Notes: generated by a model not told the origin, from the letters alone. A DNA stretch of 64,000 bases from Lysinibacillus_B sp042920265 (GCF_042920265.1 NZ_JBDQZI010000001.1:248001-312000); one strand, 5' to 3'; positions 53,326-62,844 are shown, counted from the first letter of the stretch. Numbers and translations are program-made.

Positions 53326-54537
53326 ATGAAAAAACTATTGATGCTAGGTGGCTCACCCTCACAGGTTGTAGCGATCAAGAAAGCGAAAGAGATGGGATAC
53401 TATGTAATAACTTGCGATTATTTGGAACATAATCCGGGACATCAGTTTGCGGATGAATATTATAATGTCAGCACCATCGATAAGGAAGCTGTATTCACGT
53501 TAGCCAAATCATTAAATATTGATGGAGTGCTTTGTTATGCAGCGGATTCGGGTGCTCCTACAGCTGCCTATGTAGCAGAAAAGTTAGGATTACCTTCTTT
53601 TCCTTATAGATCGGTAGAAATTTTATCGAATAAGGATATGTTTAGATCCTTTTTGAAGAAAAATAATTTTAATGTACCACAAGCAAAGGGATATACAACG
53701 CTAGAAGAGGCCAAAGCCGACTTTCATACTTTTACGATGCCCGCAATGATTAAACCTGTTGATTCTTCGGGGAGTAGGGGGGTATCACTCGTTGAATCCG
53801 TCGAACTGCTAGAGGAGAAAGTAGAAGCAGCATTATATTTTTCCAGAGCAAAACGTTTTATTATGGAGGAATATATTAATAAGCAAGGGTATCAAATTGG
53901 CGGTGACTGTTTTGTAGTCAATGGCAAGCTCGTATTTACTAGGCTAGTCAATAATCACTTTGAAGCTAATTTGATGCATTCATTTCTTCCGATAGGGGAA
54001 AGTTGGCCGTGTATTTTACCTACACATGTACAACATAAAATTACTTGTGAACTACAAAGATTAATCGATTTGTTAAATATGGAGACAGGACCATTAATTT
54101 TTGAGGCGCAAATGGATACGAAGGGGCGTATTTATTTTATTGATATAGGAGTTCGAAATAACGGTGATTTAACGCAAGCAATCAAACAAATTGATGGGGT
54201 CAATTTAGTTGAATATACAATTAAAGCAGCAGTAGGTGAAGATTGCAGTAATTTAGGAGAGGATGAACCAGGGGGATACTGGGGTGTTTATACAATTGTA
54301 AATGAGCAGGCAGGGGGATTCAAAAAAATCCAAATCGAACAGGACGTTAGCAGTAATAATTTAGTGAAGTCTAACATCATCAACATCCCTTTAGGCTATA
54401 AAATAGATAAAAACGCAACTCTCGGCACGCTACTGCTGACATTTTCTTCAATGGCTGAAATGTTAGAGAAGATGGATAATATGAAAAGTTTAGTACGAGT
54501 AGATATTGAAGCAAGTAATATAGTAAATGGTGCTTAA
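53326..54537 (+). CDS. ATP-grasp ligase-like protein, first of tandem pair
   Basis: A 403-residue ATP-grasp enzyme of the carbamoyl-phosphate-synthase-like group. An N-terminal Rossmann-like preATP-grasp region starts KKLLMLGGSPSQVVAIKKA; the ATP-grasp part has MIKPVDSSGSRGV (glycine-rich loop), RFIMEEYI and IYFIDIGVRNNGD (metal site). Such enzymes join a carboxylate to an amine via acyl phosphate. In the second gene the corresponding metal site reads EIAPRNGG, while here it is DIGVRNNG, so substrate or activity may differ. ATG after GAGGTG. The neighbours are PLP and sugar genes. Confidence 0.88.
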   Translation: MKKLLMLGGSPSQVVAIKKAKEMGYYVITCDYLEHNPGHQFADEYYNVSTIDKEAVFTLAKSLNIDGVLCYAADSGAPTAAYVAEKLGLPSFPYRSVEILSNKDMFRSFLKKNNFNVPQAKGYTTLEEAKADFHTFTMPAMIKPVDSSGSRGVSLVESVELLEEKVEAALYFSRAKRFIMEEYINKQGYQIGGDCFVVNGKLVFTRLVNNHFEANLMHSFLPIGESWPCILPTHVQHKITCELQRLIDLLNMETGPLIFEAQMDTKGRIYFIDIGVRNNGDLTQAIKQIDGVNLVEYTIKAAVGEDCSNLGEDEPGGYWGVYTIVNEQAGGFKKIQIEQDVSSNNLVKSNIINIPLGYKIDKNATLGTLLLTFSSMAEMLEKMDNMKSLVRVDIEASNIVNGA

Positions 54538-54582
54538 ATTTTTAGTTTTGAAATGTTTTAACGGGATAAATGAGGTGTAAAG

Positions 54583-55812
54583 GTGAAAAAATTATTAATG
54601 CTCGGTGGTTCACATTTGCAAATACCCGCGATTAAAAAAGCTAGAGAAATGGGCCATTATGTGATTACGTGTGACTATTTAGAAGAGAATCCAGGTCATC
54701 AATATGCACACGAATACTACAATGTGAGTACGACAGATCGAGAAGCTGTTCTACAATTAGCAAAGAAATTGAATGTGGATGGAATCGTTTGCTATGTGGC
54801 AGATTCTGGGGCGGCAACAGTAGCTTATGTTGCTGAAAAACTAGGGCTGCCATCTTATTCATCAAAAGCTGTTCATATTCTGACAAATAAAGATCGATTT
54901 AGACAATTCCAATTAGAAAATGGCTTTCATATTCCTCGGGCTAAAGGATATCGTTCATATGAAGAAGCGAAAATGGATTTTCATCATTTTAAAATGCCTG
55001 TCATGATAAAACCTGTAGATGCATCAGGCAGTAAAGGAATATCGAAAATCGATAATATCGAACTGCTTCAAGAAAAAGTACGAAATGCTTTACATCATTC
55101 AAGAGCAAAACGTTTTATCATTGAGGAATATATTGAGAATTATGGACCGCATGTGGGCGGAGATGGTTTTTGTGTGGATGGAAAGCTTGTTTTTCGCTGT
55201 TTCTCAAATGAATATTTTTCAACAGACCGATTAAACCCATTCGTTTCTATATTAGCAACATGGCCATATATTATGCCAGAGCATATCCAAACAAAAATAC
55301 ATGATGAAATACAAAGAGTAGTGAATTTACTTAATATGCAAACAGGGGCATTAAATTTCGATATTCGGGTTGATGATGAGGAAAACGTATATATTATTGA
55401 GATTGCCCCAAGAAATGGCGGTGAATGGAACCCGCATGCAATCAAGTATGCAACAGGTATCGACTTGATCGAATATACGATTAAAGCGGCCCTTGGTGAA
55501 GATTGCAGTGGTTTAACAATGGCTGCGCCACAAGGCTATTGGGCTAGTTATGTGTTGAATAGTGCGCAAACAGGTATTTTTAAAGGTGTTGAAATAGATG
55601 AAGAGTTTCAAAAACATAATATGGTGGAATTCGAATTAGTAGTAAATACGGGAGACGAAATATATGCACTCTCTGGATCACATGAAAAAGTCGGAATCAT
55701 GATTTTACAATTTGCTTCAATGGCTGAAATGACGAATAAAATGAAGAATATCGACCATTTAATTAAGGTTATAGTGGAAGATTCGTCTCTAGCGAATGTC
55801 ACAAAGCGTTAA
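54583..55812 (+). CDS. ATP-grasp ligase-like protein, second of tandem pair
   Basis: A 409-residue paralogue of the previous gene with almost the same opening (KKLLMLGGSHLQIPAIKKAR) and the same order of blocks: DYLEENPGHQ, VADSGAATVAYVAEKLGLP, MIKPVDASGSKGI, RFIIEEYI, and the canonical metal site IIEIAPRNGG. The pair clearly arose by duplication. GTG start after GAGGTG. In this setting a role in attaching an amino acid or other acid to an amino sugar is plausible but unproven. Confidence 0.9.
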   Translation: MKKLLMLGGSHLQIPAIKKAREMGHYVITCDYLEENPGHQYAHEYYNVSTTDREAVLQLAKKLNVDGIVCYVADSGAATVAYVAEKLGLPSYSSKAVHILTNKDRFRQFQLENGFHIPRAKGYRSYEEAKMDFHHFKMPVMIKPVDASGSKGISKIDNIELLQEKVRNALHHSRAKRFIIEEYIENYGPHVGGDGFCVDGKLVFRCFSNEYFSTDRLNPFVSILATWPYIMPEHIQTKIHDEIQRVVNLLNMQTGALNFDIRVDDEENVYIIEIAPRNGGEWNPHAIKYATGIDLIEYTIKAALGEDCSGLTMAAPQGYWASYVLNSAQTGIFKGVEIDEEFQKHNMVEFELVVNTGDEIYALSGSHEKVGIMILQFASMAEMTNKMKNIDHLIKVIVEDSSLANVTKR

Positions 55813-55881
55813 TGAATATAGCTTTTAACAAGTAGATGTTCGTAACAATCGTGGATTTTAAGGTGTATTAGAGGTGATTCA

Positions 55882-56835
55882 GTGAATGAAATCGGAGGAT
55901 ATTTCGGTTTAGAAAAATTAGTAAGTAACGAGTATCACAAAGGATTAATTCGTTTAAATACTGCAACAAATGCAGTAGTTTATTTACTTCAGGCAAAAGG
56001 CATAAGAAAGGTCTATATGCCTTATTATTTATGTTATGCAGTAAGCCATAAACTAGTTACAAATGGGTATGAAGTAGAATACTATAGCATCCATCCAGAC
56101 TTTAGTCCAATGATTAGCCATGTGATGGATGAAGATGAGATTATTTATATCGTGAATTATTTCGGACAATTGACAAATGAGAAAATCTCTAGTTTAAAAG
56201 AAAAATATAAGCAAATTATAGTAGATAATACGCATGCTTTTTTTCAAAAGCCATTGTATGGGGTAGATACGATTTATTCATGTAGAAAATTTTTTGGCGT
56301 ATCCGACGGGGCGTATGTATCGACAACGAATCCATTACATGAAGAATTAGCATTAGATGTGTCAAAAGATCGAATGGCACATGTTTTAGGGCGTTTTGAA
56401 GGGCAAGCTGCTCATTTTTATGCTAATTTCCAAGAAGTAGATCAAATGCTTCATAGTGAACCTTTAAAATGGATGTCTAGGCTCACTACTAATTTACTTG
56501 GTGCGATTGATTATGACAATGTACGTCAAATTCGAAATACTAATTATGCCTTTTTAGAACATGAATTTAAAGAAAAAAATCGTTTACAATTGGTAACGTC
56601 GGATGGTGCTTTTGCCTATCCATTGTATATAGAAAACGGGATTGAAATAAGAAAAAACTTAGCAAAAAAGAAGCTATATATTCCAACGCTGTGGCCCAAT
56701 GTGTTAGAAAATACAGTAGAGGAAAGCATCGAGTACCGCTACGCCGCCAATATTTTAGCCTTACCATGTGATCAGCGTTATGGAATAAAAGAGATGGAAT
56801 ACATTTCAAACCTAATCAATGAGGTGATCAGTTGA
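55882..56835 (+). CDS. PLP-dependent aminotransferase-fold protein (atypical)
   Basis: A 317-residue protein with the look of the DegT/aspartate-aminotransferase fold, shorter and more divergent than its neighbour. INYFGQ-like (IVNYFGQ), IIVDNTHAFF (the PLP ring Asp) and SCRKFFGVSDGAYV (candidate Schiff-base Lys) are in the proper order. Such short forms occur beside capsule amino-sugar genes with unknown reactions. GTG start after GAGGTG; the stop overlaps the next gene's TTG start by 4 bases. Confidence 0.75.
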   Translation: MNEIGGYFGLEKLVSNEYHKGLIRLNTATNAVVYLLQAKGIRKVYMPYYLCYAVSHKLVTNGYEVEYYSIHPDFSPMISHVMDEDEIIYIVNYFGQLTNEKISSLKEKYKQIIVDNTHAFFQKPLYGVDTIYSCRKFFGVSDGAYVSTTNPLHEELALDVSKDRMAHVLGRFEGQAAHFYANFQEVDQMLHSEPLKWMSRLTTNLLGAIDYDNVRQIRNTNYAFLEHEFKEKNRLQLVTSDGAFAYPLYIENGIEIRKNLAKKKLYIPTLWPNVLENTVEESIEYRYAANILALPCDQRYGIKEMEYISNLINEVIS

Positions 56836-57941
56836 ACCGTGCTATACAAGTAACACGTTCATCCATGCCCAATTTGGTAGATTATATAGAAGAAATTAAA
56901 GAGTTATGGGATAGTCGATGGTTAACTAATGCCGGTATTAAACATAATCAATTAGAAAATACATTGAAACAGTATTTAAAGACACCGAATATTTCCTTAT
57001 TTTCTAACGGTCATCTAGCATTGGAATATGCGATAGAAGCATTCCAGCTCACTGGGGAAGTAATTACAACGCCCTTTACATTTGCATCTACAGTGCATGC
57101 GATTGTCAGAAAAGGATTAACACCCGTTTTTTGTGATATTAATGCTGAGGACTATACAATCCAAACGGACCATCTAGAAAGGCTTATAACAGAAAAGACG
57201 ACCGCTATTATTCCAGTGCATGTTTACGGTAATATTTGTAACTTTAGAGAAATTGAGCGAATTGCTAAAAAGTATAATCTGAAAGTCATTTACGATGCGG
57301 CCCATGCTTTTGGCATTACAGTCGATGGAGAAAGTGTTGCTAATTTTGGTGATGCATCGATGTTTAGTTTCCATGCGACTAAAGTGTTTCATACAGTGGA
57401 AGGTGGCGCCTTAACATATGGAAATACGGATTTAGTGCCATACTTAAATGCACTTAAAAATTTTGGTATTACAGGACCAGAGCATGTGGAGTATGTGGGT
57501 GGTAATGCAAAAATGAATGAGTTTCAGGCAGCGATGGGTCTTTGTAATCTGCGCTATATAGATGATGAAATAACGAGTAGAAAAATTATATACGAACGGT
57601 ATGTGGAGCAGCTATATGATGTAGAGGGGATTAAGTTATCGCTCCCTTCTCCGAACTTGAAAAGTAATTACGCCTATTTCCCAGTCCTATTTGATCATCA
57701 TTCCCTCACACGAGATGCAGTACATGATGTACTTTTACAACAAAACATTTATACGCGAAAATATTTTTATCCCCTTATCAATGATTTCTCTTGTTACCAA
57801 GGAAAATTCACACCAACGTGCACGCCAGTCGCCCAAAAAATTGCAGAAAAAATCCTCACACTTCCCTTATATGCACACTTACATTTAGATGATGTAGATC
57901 GAATATGTCGAATTATTAAATCTAAGTTAGTATTAACATAA
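56832..57941 (+). CDS. DegT/DnrJ/EryC1-family sugar aminotransferase
   Basis: A 369-residue PLP aminotransferase acting on nucleotide keto-sugars. VIYDAAHAFG holds the Asp that binds the PLP ring, SFHATKVFHTVEGGA holds the Schiff-base Lys, and KNFGITGPEHVEYVGGNAKMNEFQAA is the family's substrate loop. With rmlA and rmlB downstream and no rmlC/D, it probably aminates dTDP-4-keto-6-deoxyglucose or a 3-keto isomer. It starts at TTG overlapping the preceding stop, after GAGGTG. Confidence 0.92.
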   Translation: MNRAIQVTRSSMPNLVDYIEEIKELWDSRWLTNAGIKHNQLENTLKQYLKTPNISLFSNGHLALEYAIEAFQLTGEVITTPFTFASTVHAIVRKGLTPVFCDINAEDYTIQTDHLERLITEKTTAIIPVHVYGNICNFREIERIAKKYNLKVIYDAAHAFGITVDGESVANFGDASMFSFHATKVFHTVEGGALTYGNTDLVPYLNALKNFGITGPEHVEYVGGNAKMNEFQAAMGLCNLRYIDDEITSRKIIYERYVEQLYDVEGIKLSLPSPNLKSNYAYFPVLFDHHSLTRDAVHDVLLQQNIYTRKYFYPLINDFSCYQGKFTPTCTPVAQKIAEKILTLPLYAHLHLDDVDRICRIIKSKLVLT

Positions 57942-57981
57942 AGGTGTATCTTAACTTTTCATATGAGTTGGAGGAGAAAAT

Positions 57982-58707
57982 TTGAAGTTAGTACTGATGC
58001 AACCGTACTTTTTCCCTTATATTGGTTATTTCCAGTTGATGCATTTGTGTGACGAATTTATAGTTTTTGATACAGTGCAGTATATAAAAAAAGGCTGGAT
58101 TAATCGAAATAGAATTCTTCATCCAACGGGGCACGCCACCTATATAAATGTACCTATCCAAAAATTTCATACTCATACGTTAATAAAAGATATTTTAATT
58201 GATTACAAAGCAGATTGGCAAAAATCGATCATCCAGCGATTGCACCACTATTATAAAAATGCACCATACAAAGAAAAAGTGATAGCTTTTGTGGAAGATT
58301 GCTTTACGGAAGAGTTTACAAGTTTAAGTGAGTTAAACACCCATTTACTCAAGAAGACTTGTGATTATTTAAATATAAAGTGTCGCATAACGACATTATC
58401 AAAAGCTGACTTTGAATTTCAACATGCAACAGCCCCTGATGAATGGGGACTTAATATATGTAAGGCCTTGGGTGCAAAAACATATATAAATGCACCGGGA
58501 GGCATTTTATTTTTTGACCAGAACAAATACGCGAAGCAAAATATTGATATAAAATTTATTCAACCTATTTTAAAGCCATATGTTCAGCGTGATGGGAATT
58601 TTGTACCTGGATTATCAATTCTCGATGTCATGATGTTTAATAGTGTTGATGACATACAAGGCATGTTGGAAAGGTATGAGGAAATTCAATCCTTATTTAC
58701 GAGGTGA
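57982..58707 (+). CDS. WbqC-family protein
   Basis: A 241-residue protein matching the WbqC-like family, with the signature start KLVLMQPYFFPYIGYFQLM, FDTVQYIKKGWINRNRI and NAPGG. WbqC members occur in O-antigen and capsule clusters that make amino-dideoxy sugars; their reaction is not firmly known to me. TTG start after TTGGAGGAG. It lies between the aminotransferase and rmlA, which suggests work on the same sugar. Confidence 0.88.
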   Translation: MKLVLMQPYFFPYIGYFQLMHLCDEFIVFDTVQYIKKGWINRNRILHPTGHATYINVPIQKFHTHTLIKDILIDYKADWQKSIIQRLHHYYKNAPYKEKVIAFVEDCFTEEFTSLSELNTHLLKKTCDYLNIKCRITTLSKADFEFQHATAPDEWGLNICKALGAKTYINAPGGILFFDQNKYAKQNIDIKFIQPILKPYVQRDGNFVPGLSILDVMMFNSVDDIQGMLERYEEIQSLFTR

Positions 58708-58714
58708 ATGGTAG

Positions 58715-59596
58715 TTGAAGGGAATTGTATTAGCGGGCGGTTCAGGGACTCGGTTGTATCCTTTAACGAAATCGATTTCAAAGCAAATGTTGCCTATTTA
58801 TGATAAACCGATGATCTATTATCCGCTATCTGTTTTGATGTTAGCAGGTATAACAGAAGTGTTAATAATTTCTACCCCTCGTGATATTGGGGGATTTAAA
58901 GAACTGTTAGGAGATGGTAGTAGCCTGGGGATGCATTTTGAATATGCAATCCAAGAAAATCCGAATGGTCTAGCGGAAGCATTTATTATTGGAGAGCACT
59001 TTATCGGCAACGACTCTGTCGCATTAGTTTTAGGAGATAATATTTTTTACGGTTCGAACTGGAGTGAGTTATTAAAAGAAGCAGCTTCTTTAACGACGGG
59101 TAGTATTATTTTAGGGTGTTATGTCAATGATCCTCGTGCTTACGGAGTAGTCGAAGTCGATGAACAACATAATGCGATTTCTATAGAAGAAAAACCGGAA
59201 AAGCCGAAATCTTCCTATGCGATTCCGGGTTTATATTTTTTTGATCATAAAGTTGTGGAAGTGGCAAAAAATGTAGAACCTTCAGCACGTGGGGAGTTGG
59301 AAATTACTTCCGTTCTAGAGCAATATATGCAGAAGGATGAATTAACTGTAATACTGACAGGGCGCGGGTTAGCGTGGTTAGATACAGGTACACATGAATC
59401 ATTATTAGAAGCGTCTAATTTTGTTGAAGCAATTCAAAAGCGCCAAGGTTTGTATATTGCCTGTATTGAGGAAATTGCGTACAGAAAGGGCTACATTACA
59501 AAGCAGCAGCTTGTAAAACTCGCTGCACCCCTTATGAAAACAGATTATGGGAACTATTTAATGGACATTGCACGAACTGTCGACACAGTATTTTAA
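58715..59596 (+). CDS. rmlA: Glucose-1-phosphate thymidylyltransferase
   Basis: A 293-residue nucleotidyltransferase making dTDP-glucose. GIVLAGGSGTRLYPLTKSISKQMLPIYDKPMIYYPLS is the textbook RmlA N-terminus; ALVLGDNIFYG and IEEKPEKPKSSYA follow. TTG start just after wbqC. It is followed by rmlB in the normal functional pair. Confidence 0.97.
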   Translation: MKGIVLAGGSGTRLYPLTKSISKQMLPIYDKPMIYYPLSVLMLAGITEVLIISTPRDIGGFKELLGDGSSLGMHFEYAIQENPNGLAEAFIIGEHFIGNDSVALVLGDNIFYGSNWSELLKEAASLTTGSIILGCYVNDPRAYGVVEVDEQHNAISIEEKPEKPKSSYAIPGLYFFDHKVVEVAKNVEPSARGELEITSVLEQYMQKDELTVILTGRGLAWLDTGTHESLLEASNFVEAIQKRQGLYIACIEEIAYRKGYITKQQLVKLAAPLMKTDYGNYLMDIARTVDTVF

Positions 59597-59612
59597 AAGG
59601 TGGCAAAGTGAA

Positions 59613-60584
59613 ATGAAAAGCCTATTAGTAACGGGGGGAGCTGGATTTATTGGTGGCAACTTTATTCACTATGTATTAAAACACTACCCTCACTATAAAA
59701 TTTATAATGTAGATGCGTTAACTTATGCAGGAGATGTAACGAAGCATCATCACATCGAACACAATCCTCATTATACTTTCATACAAGCTAATATTATTGA
59801 TTATGAAACGATCCTCTCTCTCTTTCAACAATACCGATTCGATTATGTTATCCATTTTGCAGCAGAAAGTCATGTAGATCGTTCTATACAAGACCCTAGT
59901 ATATTTGTAAAAACGAATGTTGTCGGGACACAAAATTTGCTAGAAGCAGCAAGACAAGTAGGGGTCTTAAAATTTATTCATGTTTCAACCGATGAAGTTT
60001 ATGGAGAGTTAGATTTTGACCGAACGCTCTTTTTTACAGAAGAGACACCATTACAGCCGAATAGCCCTTATAGTGCAAGTAAGGCAGCATCGGACTTATT
60101 GGTACGTGCATATTACGAGACGTATGAACTACCGGTGAATATTACAAGATGTTCAAATAATTATGGACCGTATCAATATCCAGAGAAATTAATTCCTTTA
60201 ACGATTTCACGGGTGCTCAAAGATGACAAAGTACCGATTTATGGGGATGGGCAAAATATTCGTGATTGGCTACATGTATATGATCATTGCAAGGCACTGG
60301 ATATAGTGATGCATAAAGGGGTTACTGGTGAGGTTTACAATATTGGTGGGCATAATGAGCGAACGAATTTACAAGTCGTTCAGCGTATTATTGATACTTT
60401 AGGCAAGTCACAGCAATTAATTACGTTTGTTCCTGATCGGTTAGGGCATGACAAACGTTATGCAATTGACCCAGCAAAGTTAGAACGTTTAGGGTGGAAG
60501 CCGACATATTCATTTGACACAGGAATTGTGCAAACGATTGAGTGGTATATGGAAAATAACTGGTTACAACAAATGAGCAATTGA
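59613..60584 (+). CDS. rmlB: dTDP-glucose 4,6-dehydratase
   Basis: A 323-residue extended SDR yielding dTDP-4-keto-6-deoxyglucose. TGGAGFIGGNFIHY, HFAAESHVDRSI, STDEVYGEL, the YSASK catalytic pair and RCSNNYGPYQYPEKLIPL are all present. The ATG at 59613 follows AAGGTGG, better than an upstream in-frame ATG inside rmlA. rmlC and rmlD are not present in the window, so the product is not obviously led to rhamnose. Confidence 0.97.
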   Translation: MKSLLVTGGAGFIGGNFIHYVLKHYPHYKIYNVDALTYAGDVTKHHHIEHNPHYTFIQANIIDYETILSLFQQYRFDYVIHFAAESHVDRSIQDPSIFVKTNVVGTQNLLEAARQVGVLKFIHVSTDEVYGELDFDRTLFFTEETPLQPNSPYSASKAASDLLVRAYYETYELPVNITRCSNNYGPYQYPEKLIPLTISRVLKDDKVPIYGDGQNIRDWLHVYDHCKALDIVMHKGVTGEVYNIGGHNERTNLQVVQRIIDTLGKSQQLITFVPDRLGHDKRYAIDPAKLERLGWKPTYSFDTGIVQTIEWYMENNWLQQMSN

Positions 60585-60629
60585 TTGAAAAAGTAACATG
60601 TTAGATTACAAAATGAAAGAGGTTAGGGA

Positions 60630-61922
60630 TTGAGTAGTGACCTAATTAAACTGAATTTTTCTAACGTAGACATGTTGGATAAAGAATGGTGTGCTTATCA
60701 AGCAAAAGTTGACGATATCCATCATCATTTAGAACAATTATTCAAAGATTCAGTAGGTTGGATAGGCTATCCTCTACAAAATCAATCTGTGTTACTTCAA
60801 CAAATTACGAATATTGCCAATGAAATTCGGGAACACGCGGAGATCCTTGTTGTGATTGGCGTTGGTGGATCATATTTGGGGGCGCGTGCTATTCAAGATG
60901 CATTAACCCCTTATTTCAAAATTAAGAAAGGCGCAATCGAGGTTGTTTATGTCGGTCAAAATTTAAGTGGGGCATACATCGCTCAATTACTAGATTATTT
61001 AGCGGATAAGAATGTATATGTAAATGTCATTTCAAAGTCAGGCACAACGATGGAGACAGCATTAGCATTCCGTGTGTTAAAACAATATATGGATGAACGC
61101 TACGGGATAGAGGCGATTGAACGGATTATTGTCACGACGGATGCTGAAAATGGGCTTTTAAAAGAGATAGCGGATCATACTGGCTATCGTCAGTTTATTA
61201 TTCCTGCCAATATTGGTGGGAGATATTCGGTATTGACGCCCGTTGGATTGCTCCCAGTGGCAGTTGCGGGTATAGATATTGACGAGTTAATAAACGGCGC
61301 AAAGCATGCTGCAATGTCATTGAACCATTCTCGACTTGAACGGAATAATGCTTATTGTTATGCCGTTTTCCGTCATTTTTTATATGAACAGGGCTATAAA
61401 GTGGAGCTGCTCGCTTCGTTTGAACCGTCACTCAAAAATTTTCATGAGTGGTGGATGCAACTATTTGGGGAAAGTGAAGGGAAAGAGCGCAAAGGGTTAT
61501 TTCCTTCAGCAGCAAGTTATTCTACAGATTTACATGCAATAGGTCAGTTTATTCAAGAAGGCAATCCCATCCTATTTGAAACGCTTTTATATTTTGAGGA
61601 AGTGCAAGAGGATGTCAGTGTACCGTATGATACTCAAAATGATGACCGTTTAAATTATTTGTCGAATCGTACGTTTAATGAGATGAATAACATTTCAAGA
61701 CAAGGAACAGCGCTCGCTCATATTGCAGGAGGAGTTCCCGTCATTCAACTGCAACTCCCGAAACTAGATGCGTATCATATAGGCTATTTAATTTATTTTT
61801 TTATGAAAGCATGTGCCATGAGTGCATGTCTATTAGGAGTTAATCCTTTTAATCAACCAGGTGTAGAGGCATATAAAAATAAAATGTTAGCCCTGTTACA
61901 AAAGATTCAGATTGTTAATTGA
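60630..61922 (+). CDS. pgi: Glucose-6-phosphate isomerase
   Basis: A 430-residue Pgi interconverting glucose-6-P and fructose-6-P. VVIGVGGSYLGARAI, SKSGTTMETALAF, NIGGRYSVLTPVG, FGESEGKERKGLFP (catalytic Glu) and NPFNQPGVEAYKNKM (catalytic Lys) are conserved. TTG start behind GAGGTTAGG. Placement at the end of a capsule locus suggests supply of hexose phosphate for UDP-GlcNAc and dTDP-glucose. Whether it is the only pgi copy cannot be told from this window. Confidence 0.97.
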   Translation: MSSDLIKLNFSNVDMLDKEWCAYQAKVDDIHHHLEQLFKDSVGWIGYPLQNQSVLLQQITNIANEIREHAEILVVIGVGGSYLGARAIQDALTPYFKIKKGAIEVVYVGQNLSGAYIAQLLDYLADKNVYVNVISKSGTTMETALAFRVLKQYMDERYGIEAIERIIVTTDAENGLLKEIADHTGYRQFIIPANIGGRYSVLTPVGLLPVAVAGIDIDELINGAKHAAMSLNHSRLERNNAYCYAVFRHFLYEQGYKVELLASFEPSLKNFHEWWMQLFGESEGKERKGLFPSAASYSTDLHAIGQFIQEGNPILFETLLYFEEVQEDVSVPYDTQNDDRLNYLSNRTFNEMNNISRQGTALAHIAGGVPVIQLQLPKLDAYHIGYLIYFFMKACAMSACLLGVNPFNQPGVEAYKNKMLALLQKIQIVN

Positions 61923-62094
61923 CTGAATGAAAAGAGGGACAATAAGTTTGAAATAGCTCGTCAAGCTTGGAAGACATAGGGATAACTAGCGAATATTTTT
62001 CATACAATTGTGTCATGAATAGCCTTTTATGTACGTAAAGAAAATATTAGCATTACAATCAATAAATGAATCGTAAAAGAAGGAGGGACAATGA

Positions 62095-62844
62095 TTGGAG
62101 GAAACTATTAGCTTACAAGAAATACTAAAAATCATAAAAAAACGTTTATTACTCATTATAAGTTTAATAGTAGTTGCGATTAGTATTGCAGCATATATTA
62201 GTTTCTATGTAATAACTCCGACTTATGAGGCGCAGACACAAATATTAGTAAATCAAAAAAATATTGATCAAGAATACTCGTGGTCACAAATGGAGGCCGA
62301 TTTACAATTAATCAATACGTACAACGTCATTATTACAAGTCCGATTATCTTAAATAAGGTCATAGAAGAATTGAATTTAGATGTTACCTCGGGACAATTA
62401 GCGAGTCAAATTTCAGTATCAAATGAAAGTAATTCAAAAGTGGTGAATATTACTGTACAAAATGATAACCCCAAACAAGCTGTAGATATCGCGAATACGA
62501 TTGCTGAAGTATTTCAAGCAGAGATCCCTTTCCTCATGAGTGTTAATAATCTTACTATTTTATCAGTAGCCACATTAAGCGAAACGCCCATTCCGATAAA
62601 ACCTAATAAAACCATGAATATAGCCATTGCTACATTAGTGGGGTTAATGGCTGGTATTGGTTTAGCCTTTTTATTAGAAATGTTTGATGTCACGATTAAA
62701 ACGGAAAAAGATGTAGAAGAAATTATTCAATTACCGATTATGGGATTAGTCGGTTCGATGCCGCTAGAAAAAAAGAAGCATGCTGCCTTTAAATCTCGGA
62801 GAATGAAAGGGGATTCACATGCTTGGGTTGAGAAAGAGAGCTAA
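62095..62844 (+). CDS. Wzz/CapA-type chain-length determinant and kinase adaptor
   Basis: A 249-residue membrane protein: helix about residues 17-38, an extracytoplasmic domain with YEAQTQILVNQK, and a second helix about 174-197 followed by a short cytoplasmic tail that activates the partner kinase. It sets chain length with the BY-kinase downstream. TTG start after AAGGAGGG. The gene overlaps the kinase gene by 26 bases. Unlike most capsule operons it lies at the 3' end. Confidence 0.93.
   Translation: MEETISLQEILKIIKKRLLLIISLIVVAISIAAYISFYVITPTYEAQTQILVNQKNIDQEYSWSQMEADLQLINTYNVIITSPIILNKVIEELNLDVTSGQLASQISVSNESNSKVVNITVQNDNPKQAVDIANTIAEVFQAEIPFLMSVNNLTILSVATLSETPIPIKPNKTMNIAIATLVGLMAGIGLAFLLEMFDVTIKTEKDVEEIIQLPIMGLVGSMPLEKKKHAAFKSRRMKGDSHAWVEKES

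Noticed and set aside
58715..60584. A dTDP-rhamnose pathway
   Set aside because: Only rmlA and rmlB are present; no rmlC or rmlD homologue is in the window, and a sugar aminotransferase is adjacent instead.
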